A stretch of DNA of 64,000 nucleotides from Musa acuminata AAA Group. Lineage: Eukaryota; Streptophyta; Magnoliopsida; Zingiberales; Musaceae. The stretch lies in contig NC_088340.1 of the NCBI RefSeq assembly GCF_036884655.1, positions 25,208,501 to 25,272,500 of the forward strand, given 5' to 3'. The notes beneath the pieces are model-generated. The model was not told where the DNA came from, ran no database searches, and was given only the letters and a program-made list of their open reading frames with translations. Below are positions 44,969 to 58,227 of this stretch, piece after piece; position 1 is the stretch's first letter; each line of letters opens with the position of its first letter. The position numbers and the translations under genes are program-made.

Positions 44969-47565
44969 TGTTAGGATCGAGAGCACTAAGAGGGGGGGGG
45001 GTGAATTAGTGCAGCGGAAATCTTACAGCGATTAAAAACCAAAAGCTGCGTTCGTTCAATAAAAAAAAACTATTATGATGCAAAAGCTAATTCTCAGTTT
45101 GTATCTAAGTGCAGTTTGCGTCTAAGCGCAGATTGCGTCTAAGCGCAGTTTGCGTCTAAACACAGTTTGCGTCTAAGCGCAGTTTGCGTCTAAACATAGT
45201 TTGCGTCTAAGCGCAGTTTTACGTCTAAGCGCAGTTTACGTCTAAACTCAGATTTACGTCTAAACGCAGTTTTACGTCTAAACTCAGATTTACGTCTAAA
45301 CGCTGTTTTACGTCTAGACGCAGATTTACGTCTAAACTTTGAAACTCGTTTGTATACTCGCAGAAAGCAGTATGCAGTTGAAATCAAGACGTAAACGTGA
45401 ACTGAGAACTGATGATTGTGAGAGGAAAGCCGATTTACGTCTAAATGCAGTTTTACGTCTAAATGTTGAAACTCGTTCGTAAAATTGTAGAGGACAGTTT
45501 GCAGTTATCAATAGGATCAAAATGTAAGTGTAAACTGCAAAGAAACTCTTTCGTAAAAGCACCGAAGACAGTTCTGCAGAATCAAACGTAAACGTAAACT
45601 GTAATGTACGAAAATACGAATTTACGTCTGAATGCAGATTCGGAAGAACAGCACTTAGAACTTGTTCGTGAAAGCGCAGAGAGCAGTAGTAATGGAGGAG
45701 GTTTGCAGTAATGATAAAGTGCTCAAAAATAAACGCAAACCAGAGATTTAGAGTGGTTCGGTCAGCCTTGACCTACTCCACTTTTGGCTTCCTCCACCGA
45801 CGAGGTTGCCGACGTCAACTAGGGGCCTTCCTTCAATGGGCGAAGGCCAAACTGCCCATTTACAGTTTCTCTCCTTTTAACAGGCTCAGGAGACAACCTT
45901 TACAGACCTTTCTCTCCTCACTTTACAACTGAAAACTTGAAGAACAGAAGGAGGAGACTTAAAGGCTTTACAACACTTTTGAGCTCTTAGAATCACAGAA
46001 AAGATCAAGATTTCGGTGTGGGTCTGTTTCTTTTCAGTGTTGAATGGGTGGGGTATTTATAGGCCCCAACCCAATTCAAATTTCGAGCTCAAAACGATCA
46101 AATCCCGAAATTCCGGGATCAGGCGGTTGCACCTCTTGACTGGAGAGGTGGCACCGCCTGGCAGAGCTCGAAGTCTGAGCTCAGGCGGTTGCACCTCTCA
46201 ACTGGAGAGGTGGCACCGCCTGGCAGAGCTCGAAGACTGAGCTCAGACGGTTGCACCTTCTCTGTCAGGGGTGGTTGCACCTTCCTGCCAGAGCTCGAAG
46301 ACCGAGCTCAGGCGGTGCATCTCCTGACCAGAGAAGTTTCTCTTCTCTGCCAGAGGTGATCGCCCCTTTCTGCCAGAGGTGGTTGCACCTCTCTGCCAGA
46401 GGTGGTTGCACCTCTCTGCCAGAGCTCGAAGACTGAGCTTAGGCTGTTCATCTCCTGGCCAGAGAGGTCGTACTTCTCTTCCAGAGCTCGAAGACTGAGC
46501 TCGGTGATTGCATCACCAGGCAGAGCTCGAAACTTGAGCTCAGGCGGTGCTACCGCTTGACAGAGGAGGTTGCACCGCCCAGTCTCGCTTGGAGACTGAG
46601 CCCTGGGCGGTTGCACCGCCTGGCTGGAGCGGTTGCACCTCCCAGTCTCGCTGGGAGACTTAGCCTGGGCGGTGGCACCTCCCTGCCTGGGCGGTTGCAC
46701 CTCCCACAGCTTCTTGGGTTCGAATGGGTTGAACCATTTGACCCAACTTGAGTTCTTCAGGGGCCCAATTGCCCCAGGATTAAGCCAATGGGATCACCTC
46801 CCATTTTCCAACTTAATCAATGTGCTAACTACGATTAAATCTAAGACAATTTCTGCAGCTTTGCTTCGGTGCGTCAATCGCTTCTTCCGGCGAGTTTCCG
46901 GCGAACTTCCGTCGATCATCCGATGAACCCTCGGTGATGCTCCTGCGGACTTTCGGCAAACTCCTGGACTTTGCGACGATCCACTTGGCAAGTTCCGACG
47001 AGCTTCGCTTGGCAAGTCTTCTGGACTTCACGGATCTGTTCTCGCAGAACCTCCGACGACCGTCCGAACTTCCGTCGAACTCTCGAACTTCCAATGTGAT
47101 CATGAACTTGACTCCAGCGCAACTCCTGCTGCTTGTCTTTCTTCCATCGTAGTTAATCCTGCACACTCAAAACAAAAACTTCGATCGAGACAATTAATCC
47201 TAAACAATTAACCAAGTTGTCCGGCATGTCATTGGTCCCTCGACGCTTCGTCCGATTCTTCGGCGCATCGTCCTTTCCTACAGCCTATTGCCCAATCGGC
47301 CAGTTGACTCCGCAACTCCGATATCCTTGGCACAATACCCGCTCTTCTTGGCCCGATGCCTGAGTCCACGGCCCGAAGCCTTCTATCGATACGTCGACCG
47401 ATCCACTGGCCTGACGTCCAATCTTCTGACATGTTCCTCCGGCACAACATGATGTTCCTGCTTTAATAGTCTCATCCTGATCAAAGCATCCTGCGTCACT
47501 CAAAACGCAGATTAAATCATAAACATATATCAAGTAGTTTCATCATCAAAATACGAGATTCAACA
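44969..47565 (-). repeat. S6 5' LTR (2597 bp)
   Basis: Same layout as the 3' LTR: G-run of ten near 44990, GCGTCTAA minisatellite 45097-45340, TATA box 46054-46061, palindromic unit cluster about 46117-46707, CTTCCGGCGA block about 46877-47097. Confidence 0.93.
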
Positions 47566-47570
47566 TTCTT

Positions 47571-48826
47571 AACTTGAGATTTTCTTTTATGAATCAAGAC
47601 TTCTTACTCTTTATTTTCATATGATATTTACATTTTTTTTAAGAGAAAATTTTTTATATGAATCATATCTTTTGGTATTCACATGATCTTATCTTTCATG
47701 ATACGATTTTTATAATTCCTTATATTCATGAAGTATATCTCAACACTAAAATTCTCTTGATATTCTTCATGCGATGATATGAAATTATGTATGAAATACT
47801 CATGAATTTATGTTGATGCATACAAATGAGAAATTATGATCATGCATGGTAGGATGTAATATAATTTGACATTTTGATACCATCATGATTTGAATTATTT
47901 ATGATTTGGAATGATACATGCAATACTATGATTTGTTGCTAAAATGATGCATCATGAATGCTTGCGTATCATGTATGATATGCCCATAGTGATGATTTAT
48001 TTTTGGTATCATGCATGAAGTAAGGATGAAATGTAAGGTTTTAAAATTGTGCATATTTTAATTTGAAACTATAATGATGCATAAATTTACTGAAATAAGA
48101 TTGATACTTTACCTTTGTCATAATTTAAAAATTATTATAAAGAAAAAAGAATTATAAAATTATTTACTTCCCTTCTTTTTGACAATGACAAAGGGGGAGA
48201 AAGAACTAGCTTGCATATTCTAAAATGATGTAAAATTTGCTAGCTTGCATGGTGCAAAATTTCTTAACTTGCTTGATGTAAAACTTGCTATCTTACTAGC
48301 TTACATATCTAAAACTTGTTAACTTGCCCAACTCAAAAGAGAAGCAAGAATTACTAGCTTGCACATCCCAAGTAAAAGCAAAATTGCTAGCTTGCACTTC
48401 TCAAAAGAGAAGAACGAGCTTGCTATTTTGAACATCACCAAAAATTGTTAGCTTGCCTATATTAAGAAGCAAAAGTACAAACTTTACAATCTTGAACATC
48501 TTTAAAATTAATGATGATTTGGTGATTAGGGATGTTGTAAAGTGATAAACAATTTGCTAGCTTGTATGTTACAAAACTTGTATATCTCTAAAACTTGCTA
48601 GTTACACTTCTTTTCATTGATGACAAAGGGGGAGAAGTTATGTTAATGATCATGCATGAAATGATGTATTAAAAATTTAATTATGCATGATTTTATGATC
48701 GTATGCTGCAAATATTCATGATGAAATATTGCTTTGACTTGAATTCAATTTGAATTCAAGGTTCTATCAATATGGCATATTAATAGGGGGATTAAGGTTA
48801 ACTCCGTCATCAATTGGTTGTCATCA
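47571..48826 (+). other. S5 AT-rich non-coding interior, second part
   Basis: Continuation after S6. It holds polypurine-like blocks GACAAAGGGGGAGAAAG near 48187 and GATGACAAAGGGGGAGAAG near 48620, and between them a field of TTGCTAGCTTGCA repeats (48205-48605). Confidence 0.78.
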
Positions 48827-48842
48827 TAAAAGAAGGGGAGAT
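48827..48842 (+). other. S5 polypurine tract
   Basis: TAAAAGAAGGGGAGAT directly before the 3' LTR. Confidence 0.8.
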
Positions 48843-50422
48843 TGTTGAATCTCAGATTTTGATGATAAAACTAATTAATAGTATTTATGATTTGATCTAC
48901 GTTTTGAGTGACGCAAGAAGTTTCGATCAGGGAGAGACAATTAAAGCAGGAAGAATCATGTTGGGTCGGAGAGAAACATGTCAGAAGATTGGATGTCGAG
49001 CCAAAGGATCGATCGATATATCGATAGAAGGCCTCAGGCCATGGGTTCGGGCATCGGACCAAGAAGAGTGGAAATTGCACTAAGGAAATCAGAGTTGCGG
49101 AGGTCAACTAGGCGATTGGGTAATAGGCCGCAAGATAGGACGATATTTGATTTAAGCCTTATAATAATTGTCTAGATCGAAGTTGCGGACCAAGAAGAAT
49201 CGGATAAAGCGTCAATGAACCAATGACATGTCGGACAATATTTGATTTAAGCCTTATAATAATTGTCTAGATCGAAGTAGGTTTTAAGCGTGCAGGATTA
49301 ACTAAGATTGTAAGGCATAAAGCAAAATGAAGCCCCGGAGTCAAGAATGAGACTTCGTTGGGAGTTCAAGAGTTCGTTGGAAGTCCAGACATTCGTCGGA
49401 ATTTCTGTTCGAATTGACCGAGAACTCCAAGAGCTTGCTAGAGAAGCTCGTCAAAACTCACTAAGAAGATTATCATGAAGTCCAAGAGCTTACTGGGAGT
49501 CCACTAGAACATTGTCGAGAAATCATTAGAAGTTCATCGGAAGATCGTCGGAAGCTCGCCGAAAGAAACCCAGACTCACGGACTTATTTAGCTTAGTAAA
49601 TGTCTTAAAATTCGTAGTTGGCACATAATTGGGTTAGAATTGGACCAACTCAATTAGGGGCCAATTGGGCCAAGTTTGGGTAGTTTTGGTCTAAGTGAAA
49701 AGGCCCAAATAGTGACCCAATAGGTGGAACTGACATGGCATAGTCTCCGAGACTGTGTCAAGCAGTGGTACCGTCAGTTTGGGTGGTGGTACCACCTAGT
49801 GTCAGGCTGTAGGCGGTGGTACCACCCGTACCCCGAAATTTTGAGGATTTGAATTTTGGTTCCAAGTTTTGAAGCCATTTGAAGTCTATAAATACCCTAG
49901 CTATTCCTGCATGGAGTAGTAAGAAAGGTGATAAAAAACTCTATGTTTCTAAGGTTGAAAACCCTTGTAAAGTGTAGAGTCTCCCCTCCTAAAGTTTAGA
50001 GACCATTCTAAGGGAGAGTGTGAGGGAAGCTTTGTAAAAAGGGGTTGTAAAGGTTCTCTCCTGAACTTGTCAAAAGGAGAATTGAGTTGTAAGGGTAGTT
50101 GATCTTTGCCCATTGAAGGAAGATTGTTTATGGATGCCAATGGCCTCGACGAAAGAGGAATTGGGAGTGAATGTAGGTCACAATGACCGAGCCATTATAA
50201 AACTTTATTTGCATTTATGTTCTTGCTATTTTCCCTTACTGCAAACTACCTTACTTGCTTACTACTCTCACTACCTTACGAAAATGCTTTCAAGTTAACA
50301 TCTCTCTGAAATGGTTTTCGTTGAAATCAATTTTAATCGAATGAAAGATTTTCAAAACCGATATTTTTATCCACTGCACTAATTCTCCCCCCCCCCCTCT
50401 TAGTGTCGACTCGATCCTAACA
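48843..50422 (+). repeat. S5 3' LTR (1580 bp)
   Basis: Starts TGTTGAATCTCAG and ends CGATCCTAACA. It carries the reverse of the CTTCCGGCGA block (about 49340-49570), GGTGGTACCACC units (49760-49830), TATA box 49887-49894, and a C-run (50388-50397). The flank after it is AGATT. A short internal duplication of GTCTAGATCGAAGT lies at 49170 and 49266. Confidence 0.9.
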
Positions 50423-50969
50423 AGATTGACCCACATGGCCTTCCATCATTATAGGTAGGGACCGATTCTCGATGTAGGTTGAGTTGGTTGAGTCCTTCGA
50501 GGCTTACCTATATCGTGATTCGCTATCTTGCCTATGACATAGAGATGTCACCGATGACCTGAGGACAGGGTATGCTGGGTCAAGTCTCTCGAGGGTATAT
50601 CATCGAATCAAACTCATCTTGTAACGATGATGTTAACTTAATTAAATATCATGGTTGGTCAAGTCCATCAAAACCATGATGATTTGGAGGCCGAACATGA
50701 CCGAAATCATAAGGAGTTGTGATCGGCAAGAGTTGCCTACCTTTCAGGCTTAGTGTAATTAGTCAAGTCCCTCAAGGTTACACTAAGACGCTGATTGGAT
50801 CTCGATCCTTACTAGAAGTCTGCCGGAGACTTCCATTTCATGTGCTGAGGGTGTCGCGTGACTTGCCAGTAAAATAATGGGAGCATATTAAGATAGAATC
50901 CATATCTTGATTGTTTATTTTTGTAAAATCTGCATGTTATTTATTTCTGTTGCATCTTTATTTTTAGAA
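50423..50969 (+). other. B2 leader, second part
   Basis: Non-coding sequence before copia gag, with repeated GTCAAGTC(C/T)CTC phrases (50581, 50668, 50764). Taken as the continuation of 31447-33042. Confidence 0.55.
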
Positions 50970-51840
50970 AATGTTGCTTTCAAATCCCTTACGTGGCATA
51001 GTTGATGTCAACCGCCTCACTAGTCCAAATTGTACGGATTGGCTCCGCAACTTGAGAATTGTTCTCATGGTGGAGAAAATCGCGTACGTCCTTGATACAA
51101 TGACGTCTACGCCCGAGGAAGGGGCAAGCGAGGATGAGATCACTCTTTACATGAAGTACATTGATGACTCCACTCTTGCTCAGTGTTACATATTGGGCTT
51201 CATAACTCCTAAGATATAGAGACAGCATAAAAAGATGGATGCTAGATTCATTCTCCTACATATCCACAAACTGTTTGAAGAACAGGGAAGGACTCAGTGA
51301 TATGAGATATCCAAGAGCCTCTTCCATGCTAAGATGACTGAGGGGACACTGGTTCAGAACCATGTCCTAAAGATGATTAAGTGGATAGAGAAACTCACAT
51401 TTCTAGGAATGGTCTTAGAGGATAACTTGTGTGTGGATCTTATGCTTCAGTCCATACCAAATTCATTTTCATAGTTCATAATGAATTTTAATATGAACAA
51501 GCTTGAGGTGACTCTCCTAGAGCTCATCAATATGTTGAGGGAGACAGAGAGCACTATCAAGAAAGAGAAGCCAGTTCTCTACACTAGTGAGATCAGAAAG
51601 AAAAGGAAAGTAAAAAAATCCCATAAGAAGGGCAAAGGCAAGGGCAGACCAGGTAAAGCAAAGGTTGCTAAGAAAGACTCGGCAAAGGACAAAGGCTAGT
51701 GCTTCCACTATGGAAAAGATGGGTATTGGAAGAGGAACTATAAAGAATACCTTGCAGAGAGGGTGAAACAGAAGCTAGGAGAAGCTTCAGGTACATTCAT
51801 GATCAGTCTCCATTTGTTAGACTCTTATGATAACACATAG
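50970..51840 (+). pseudogene. B2 gag (Ty1/copia)
   Basis: Starts with MLLSNPLRGIVDVNRL at 50971. This is Copia-type Gag with stops at about 51217, 51298 and 51471, continuing [16 protein letters not shown] and a Lys/Gly-rich stretch ([16 protein letters not shown]). The zinc knuckle is degenerate: CFHYGKDGYWKRNY keeps the first Cys and the spacing but loses others. A different gag subfamily from that of the S elements. Confidence 0.85.
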
Positions 51841-54031
51841 GTATTAGATACCGATAGTGCTTATCATATTTACAATTCGTTACAGGTTCGGGCAAAGCCT
51901 AGGAGACTGGAGAGAGGTGAGATGAACCTCAAGATGGGCAATGGAGCAAAAGTTACTATAGTAGTTGTTAGCGAGATCACCCTACATCTACCTGGTGGAG
52001 CTGCTATTGCATTGGATACATATTATTTTGTTCCTTCTATTATCAAAAATATTATTTCAATTTCATGTTTGACAGTTAGTGGATATAAATTAGTTTTTGA
52101 GAATAATGATTATTTAATATTATTAGATGATAAGATCATCATGAGAGGAACATTGCATAATGATTTATTTATGCTATACACCACTCCACATATCATGAAT
52201 GTAAGTGTGTCTAAGATGAAACGAGATAAAGTGAACAGTGCATACTTGTGGCATTGTAGGCTATGTCACATCCATGAGAGAAGGATTCATAAGTTGCTAA
52301 AAGATAGATATCTAGATCCATTCGACTATGAGTCATATGCCACCTGCGAGCCTTACCTTTATGGAAAACTGACTAACTCTCCATTTAGTGGAACTGGAGA
52401 AAGAGCCACTGAACTATTATAACTCATACATAGTGATATATGTGGACCTATGTCAACTCATACCATTGGTGGTTACTCCTACTTCATTACCTTTTCTGAT
52501 GATTTCTCAAGATATGGAAATGTGTACTTAATAAAGTACAAGTCCGAGGCCTTTGAGAAATTTAGAGAGTATAAAAATAAAGTGGAGAACCAGATTGGAA
52601 AGAGTATCAAGACTCTTCGATCAAATCGAGGAGGTGAGTACTTAAGTACAGAGTTTACCCAATTCCTCAAGGACCATGAGATTCTATTATAATTGACACA
52701 TCCTTATACATCTCAGCTCAATGGTTTATCTAAAAGGAGGAATCGTATACTGTTAGACATGATACGATCCATGATGAGTTTCGCTGACCTACCCATCTCA
52801 TTCTGGGGATATACCATAGAGACCACAGCTTACCTTCTGAACATAGTTCCAACTAAGTTAGTAGTATCTACACCATACGAGATATGAAAAGCAAAGAAGC
52901 CTGTTCTTAAGGTTGTTATGATTTGGGGTTGCCCTGCCCACGTTAAAAGACATAACCTCGATAAGTTAGAATCAAGGACGCAGCAGTACAAGTTTATGGG
53001 ATACCCCAAGGAAACTTGTGGGTATTATTTCTATCATCTCAAGGATAAAAAGGTCTTTGAGAAGGAACACATTCTTGGTGGAGATAGTGGGAGCATGATA
53101 GAGTTGAGCGAGGTTGGAGAATCTAGCTTAAGCACCACTCTACAGCCCGAGTCTGTTCAGATACCTAACACATAAGTTCTAACTTTATGTAGGTCCAGCA
53201 GAGTATTCCATCCTTCTAAGAGATATGTGAGACATATTGGAGAAGAGGATGTTAAGGATATTGATCCTCAGACCTACGAGGAGGCTATTATGAGTATAGA
53301 CTCCGGGAAGTGGTAAGAAGCCATAAATTCTGAGATGGATTCCATGTACTCCAACAGGGTTTGAAACTTAGTTGATGCGCCTGATGGTATTGTACCCATC
53401 GGTTGCAAGTGGATCTTTAAAAAAAAGATCGGAGTATATGGAACGGTAGAGACCTATAAAGCAAGGCTAGTGGCTAAGGATTTTCATTAAAGGCAATGTG
53501 TTGACTATGACGAAACCTTCTCACCCGTAGCCATGCTAAAATCCATATAAATTCTATTAGCTATTGTAGCACGCTATGATTATGAGATCTGATAGATGGA
53601 CATGAAAACCACATTCCTCAATGGTAACCTTGAGGAGGAGGTGTATATGATATAGCCCGAGGGATTCATATCCAAGAACTACCTAGATAAGATGTGTAGG
53701 TTGCTTAGATCCATTTATGGACTAAAGTAAGCTTCTCGAAGTTAGAACATAAGATTTGATGAGGCAATTAGATCTTATCACTTCGTTAAGAATGAAGATG
53801 CGCCTTGTGTGTACAAGAAGGTAAGTGGGAGTGCTATCACCTTCTTGGTGTTATATGTGGATGGCATCCTGATGATTGAGAATGATGTAGGAATGCTATC
53901 TATAGTAAAGTCTTGATTATCTAGACACATCTCCATGAAAGACTTAGGGGAAATATCCTATATATTGGGGATTCAGATATACAGAGATAGATCCAAGAGG
54001 ATGCTTGGCCTGTCCGAGTCCAGGTACATAG
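51841..54031 (+). pseudogene. B2 pol: protease, integrase, RT start
   Basis: Copia order is visible. Protease motif VLDTDSAYHIYNS (DTG changed to DTD). Integrase HHCC region LWHCRLCHIHERRIHKL with one lost Cys. Integrase core HSDICGPMSTHTIGGYSYF, then LRSNRGGEYLS with the second catalytic Asp changed to Asn. RT with GCKWIFKKKIG, ARLVAKDF, QMDMKTTFLNG and YVDGILM in place of YVDDILL. Stops at about 52420, 52690, 52885, 53173 and many in the RT. The frame is cut at 54031 and resumes in phase at 63786. Confidence 0.87.
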
Positions 54032-54115
54032 TGTTGAATCTCGGATTTTGATGATGAAGTCAATTGTAATTTGTTTGATCTAATCTATACATTGAGAAAA
54101 GTGTGTTGGATTAAC

Positions 54116-55724
54116 TGTTAGGATTGGAGCGGCACTAAGAGGGGGGGGCGTGAATTAGTGCAGCGGATTAAAACGTCGGTTTTGACAAAATCTTTCGTAC
54201 GATAAAAAATCGAACTTGAAAAATAATAACTTAGAAGCATATGGAAGCGTAGTGACTAAGTAAAGTAGTTTGCAGTATGTAAATGGCAAGAATAAAATGC
54301 AAACCAGAGAAGACGGTAGTTTATAGTGGTTCGGTCAATTGTGACCTACATCCACTCCTCCGATTCCTCTTCCGTCGAGGCCACCGGCATCCACTAATGA
54401 TCTTCCTTTACTAGGTGAAGATCAACCTCCTTCTTACACCCCTCTTACAACCTCTTACAAGTGGTTCACCCTTTTACAAAGATTTTAATGAAAAGAAAGG
54501 AGGTGAACACTCAAGCTATTGAAAACAAGACTTTTCCTAAAGCTTTTCTCAACTTCTAGCTTCTCAAAAGGTTCTTATCTCAGTTGAGATTTGAGGGGTA
54601 TTTATAGGCCTCAAGAGGATTCAAATTTGGGCTCCAAAATTTAAATTCTCTTTGGTTCCCGATGCTGGCGGTGCCACCGCCTGTCAGTGGCGGTGCCACC
54701 GCCTATCAGTTTCTGACACAGATAGTGGACTGGCGGTGCCACCGCCCAGCCAAGTGGTGCTACCGCCCAGCTCTCGGGTGCTGGGTGGTGCCACCGCCCA
54801 GTCTAGGTGGTGCCACCGCCTAGGTCAATTCAACTCACTGGTTGGGCTCCAAACTTGGCCCAAACCAGTCCGAACTCGGGCCCAATTGGCCCCTACTTGG
54901 GTTATAGGATTAACACCTAATCCTAACCCTAATTAATATGCTAACTACAAATTTAAAGATATTTTCTAAGCTATTACAAAGTCCATAAGTCAAGACTTCT
55001 TCCAGCAAGCTTCCGGCGAACTTCCGACGGTCTTCCGATAAACTCTCGGAAACCATTCTGCGGACTCCCGGCAAGCTCCTAGACTTCACGATTTGATCTT
55101 GGTGAATTCCAACAAGCTTCTTCGGCAAGCTCCAATCTTTCTCAGTGAGCTCCGTGAACTTCCAACGAACCTTCCGGCGAGCTTCCGAAAAACCCTTCGG
55201 CAAGCTCCCTACTCATTCTCGGCTAGTTCCGGTAGCATTCCCGACGAACCTTCGGACTTCCGTCGAACTCTCGAACTCGCAACAAATCCTTCGCGCTTGA
55301 CTCCGATACTTTATTTCGCTTTATGTCTTCATCGTTATTGTAGTTAATCCTGCACACATAAGCCAAAACTCTACTCCGATCTAGACAATTATTACAAAGC
55401 GAATTGACATTCTGTTGCTCGGCACGTCATTGGTTGGCGCTTTGTCCGATTCTTCGGCGCATCGTCCTCTCTTGCGGCTTGTTGCCCAATCAGTGGTTGA
55501 CCTCCACAACCCCGATATCCTTGGCGCAATTCTGCTCTTGGCCCGATGCCCGACGTCCGAAGCCTTCTGCCATCCAATATCCTAATGCGATCTCCTTCGG
55601 CGCAACGTCAATTCCTCCTGCGTTAACTGTCTAATCCTGATCGAGTAGACCTACATCACTCAAAATGCTTTTAAACATCTAAACACAATCAATAAGTTTC
55701 ATCATCAAAATCCGAGATTCAACA
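54116..55724 (-). repeat. S8 3' LTR (1609 bp)
   Basis: Plus strand starts TGTTAGGATTGGAG and ends GATTCAACA. TATA box 54599-54606. GGCGGTGCCACCGCC units at 54666-54825. CTTCCGGCGA block at about 55000-55270. Confidence 0.92.
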
Positions 55725-55741
55725 ATCTCCCCCTTTTTGAT
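55725..55741 (-). other. S8 polypurine tract
   Basis: Minus strand TCAAAAAGGGGGAGAT directly before TGTTGAATC. Confidence 0.85.
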
Positions 55742-58227
55742 GATGACAACTAATTGATGACTAATGGAGTTAACCTTAACTCCCCGGAGTTTAACTAAAC
55801 TCCCCCTATCAATATGCCATTGATAGAACACTTGGATTATCCCAAATCCAAGTAACATTCATCACATGTTATGAGAAACATTTAAACCATCATGCAAATA
55901 TATATAAAATATTCAATTCAATGCATGAAGTCATCAATATACTTCTCCCCCTATGTCATCAACAAAAAGGAGAAGTAGCTCTAGCTATTTTAAAAGATAT
56001 TCAAGTTTTTGTAACATGAAGCTAGATTTTCATCACAACATATAAGCACAAAAGCATAGTAAGATTCTTAAGTTCAATCATGGCAATTCAACACTTGCTT
56101 CTTGTGCAAGATTGCACTTTGCTTTTCTTTGCATGTTCTAACTAGCAAAAGCTTTCTCCCCTTTGTTTTTTGTCGAAAAGAAAGGAAGAGTACAAGCTAG
56201 CCAGCATTTGCCTTGAGCTAGCAATCTTTCTCCCCCTATGTCATTGCCGAAATGAAGGAGAGGAACCAATGATTTAGACTTTTACATAAATTATGAATTT
56301 GCATCAATCAATATTTCAATCATCACATGATATATACAAGACAAAAATGCAAAGAAATCATGTCATGAAAGACATCAATCGTTAAACATGATATGATAAT
56401 AGTCTCAAAAATTTCAATTTGTGATACATGTGATACATTGCGATACTAAAAAATTTAATGTGATGCTTTTAAGGATATCAACCTATTTTTGATACAAAGC
56501 ATGGCAAGAGCAATTTTGTTGCAAGTTTTTGAATGTTTGCACTTTTTGCTTCTTTCGATAGGCAAGATATTTCTTCTCTTTTTGAGAAGTGCAAGCTTGC
56601 AAGTTTTACTTCCTTAGCATGCTAGGAAGTTTACTTTCATTTTCAATGCACAAGCTAGCAAAAACCTTCTCCCCTTTATCAAAGTAAAAAAAGAAAGGGA
56701 GGACTCAATGGCTAAAAATTTCAACCATTCAACAAGCTAAATATGCAAAGAATTCATGAAATATATCAATAAGGATCAATTCATGAATACCAAAGATATG
56801 ATTCAATGGTTCATTAAAATTCTTCTTAACAAGTTCATGATCAAGATTCATTTGAAAAGATATAGCACAAAGAGCAACTTGAAACATTCTTATCAAGATC
56901 ACATTTTAAAATATTCCAAGTATCAAGAGGAATTAATTGGGTGATGAGATAAATATTTCACGAATACATGGAATTGTATAAAAAAAAATCATATCATATG
57001 TGTTTCATACATTCATATCATCACATGAAAGAATATAAACAAAAATTAGTGATGGGATATTACTTCATGAATACAATAAAATTCATATAGCATATTATGG
57101 TTTATTAGAATTAGTCTTCCTTTTGGTGAATAGAAAAAAGAATAGTATGAGAGCAAGATCTCAATTCATGCACATCAAATATTCAATCATCAAAATCATG
57201 ATTCATCTAGAAAATTCTCCTCTTTAAATATTCAAAGAGAGAATCATGATGAACATTCTTGGTTTACATAAACTTTCAAAACATAATTATTAAGATCATG
57301 AATACTAAAAGACTATGAAACATTTCGACGAATCTCCTTTTAAATAGAAAACAATCTTGATTCATAAAGGATTTCATGTTATAAATTTCAAGAGATCAAG
57401 ATCATGATTTCGATAAAAAATTATTCAAATTTAAATCATCAAAACCATTATCAAAATCCAAGAGATTCACAAGATGATACAAATGGATTCATCAAAATCA
57501 ATAAGATCGAGCAAAATAATTTTCAAGAATGTTTCCCTCTTTTCGATTGTTTCAAAACATATGATTTTGTTTCATTTATGCCAAATAAAAACTTGTATCA
57601 TGTTTAAAACTGAAAGAGTAAGATTTATTACAACAAAGATCAATAAGGTACTTTTATTATGGTAAAAATCAATAATCCATAAATCGTAAGATTCATCATG
57701 CATAATTTCGAGATTTATTAAGCATGATCAATATGCATGACACTAAAACATGGTTTCAAAATGTTTAATTTTTTATTACATAATTTCATCATTATGCATC
57801 ATTATATATAACTTTACAATGTCATGCATAAAATAATCAAATCATAGTATTAAAATATTAATATTTTCATTACAACTTTATGCATCATTAAGTATACAAT
57901 TGTCAAGCATGACACTTCACTATTTCATATAAGCATGCCTATTTTATTTATGTCAAATCAAAACATACATCATTTTTAAAGCCAAAGAAACTATTAAACA
58001 TAAAGCATATTCATCAATGATAGTTTCATTGGGCATAAGGCATTTTCAAACAAAATCATTTTGTTATTTGTTGTAGTCATACATTTTTCTTTTTAGGTGA
58101 ATCTATCTTTTCATGCTTAAATTTTTTAATTTTTCAAAGATGCTAAAAGAAAAACATGATATAATTTTTGAAAAATAATTTTTTATTTTCTATTCCTACT
58201 ATCTAAATTAAGCACTCATAAAAAACT
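55742..58227 (-). other. S8 AT-rich non-coding interior
   Basis: About 2.5 kb. Polypurine-like blocks on the minus strand at about 55942, 56155 and 56230 (plus strand CTTCTCCCCCTATGTCATCA and similar), with GCAAGCTAGCAA words. No conserved protein. Confidence 0.78.

Larger units (their letters stand above)
38664..47565 (-). mobile_element. S6: complete, recent gag-only Sirevirus-like element
   Basis: 8902 bases, minus-oriented, TSD TTCTT at 38659-38663 and 47566-47570. In sense order: 5' LTR 44969-47565, primer site, gag, 2.6 kb of AT-rich DNA, polypurine tract, 3' LTR 38664-41258. The LTRs are 2597 and 2595 bases. By eye they differ at about ten substitutions and by two Gs in the G-run (10 against 8), about 0.4 percent, so this is the youngest full copy here. 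There is no pol. Confidence 0.95.
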
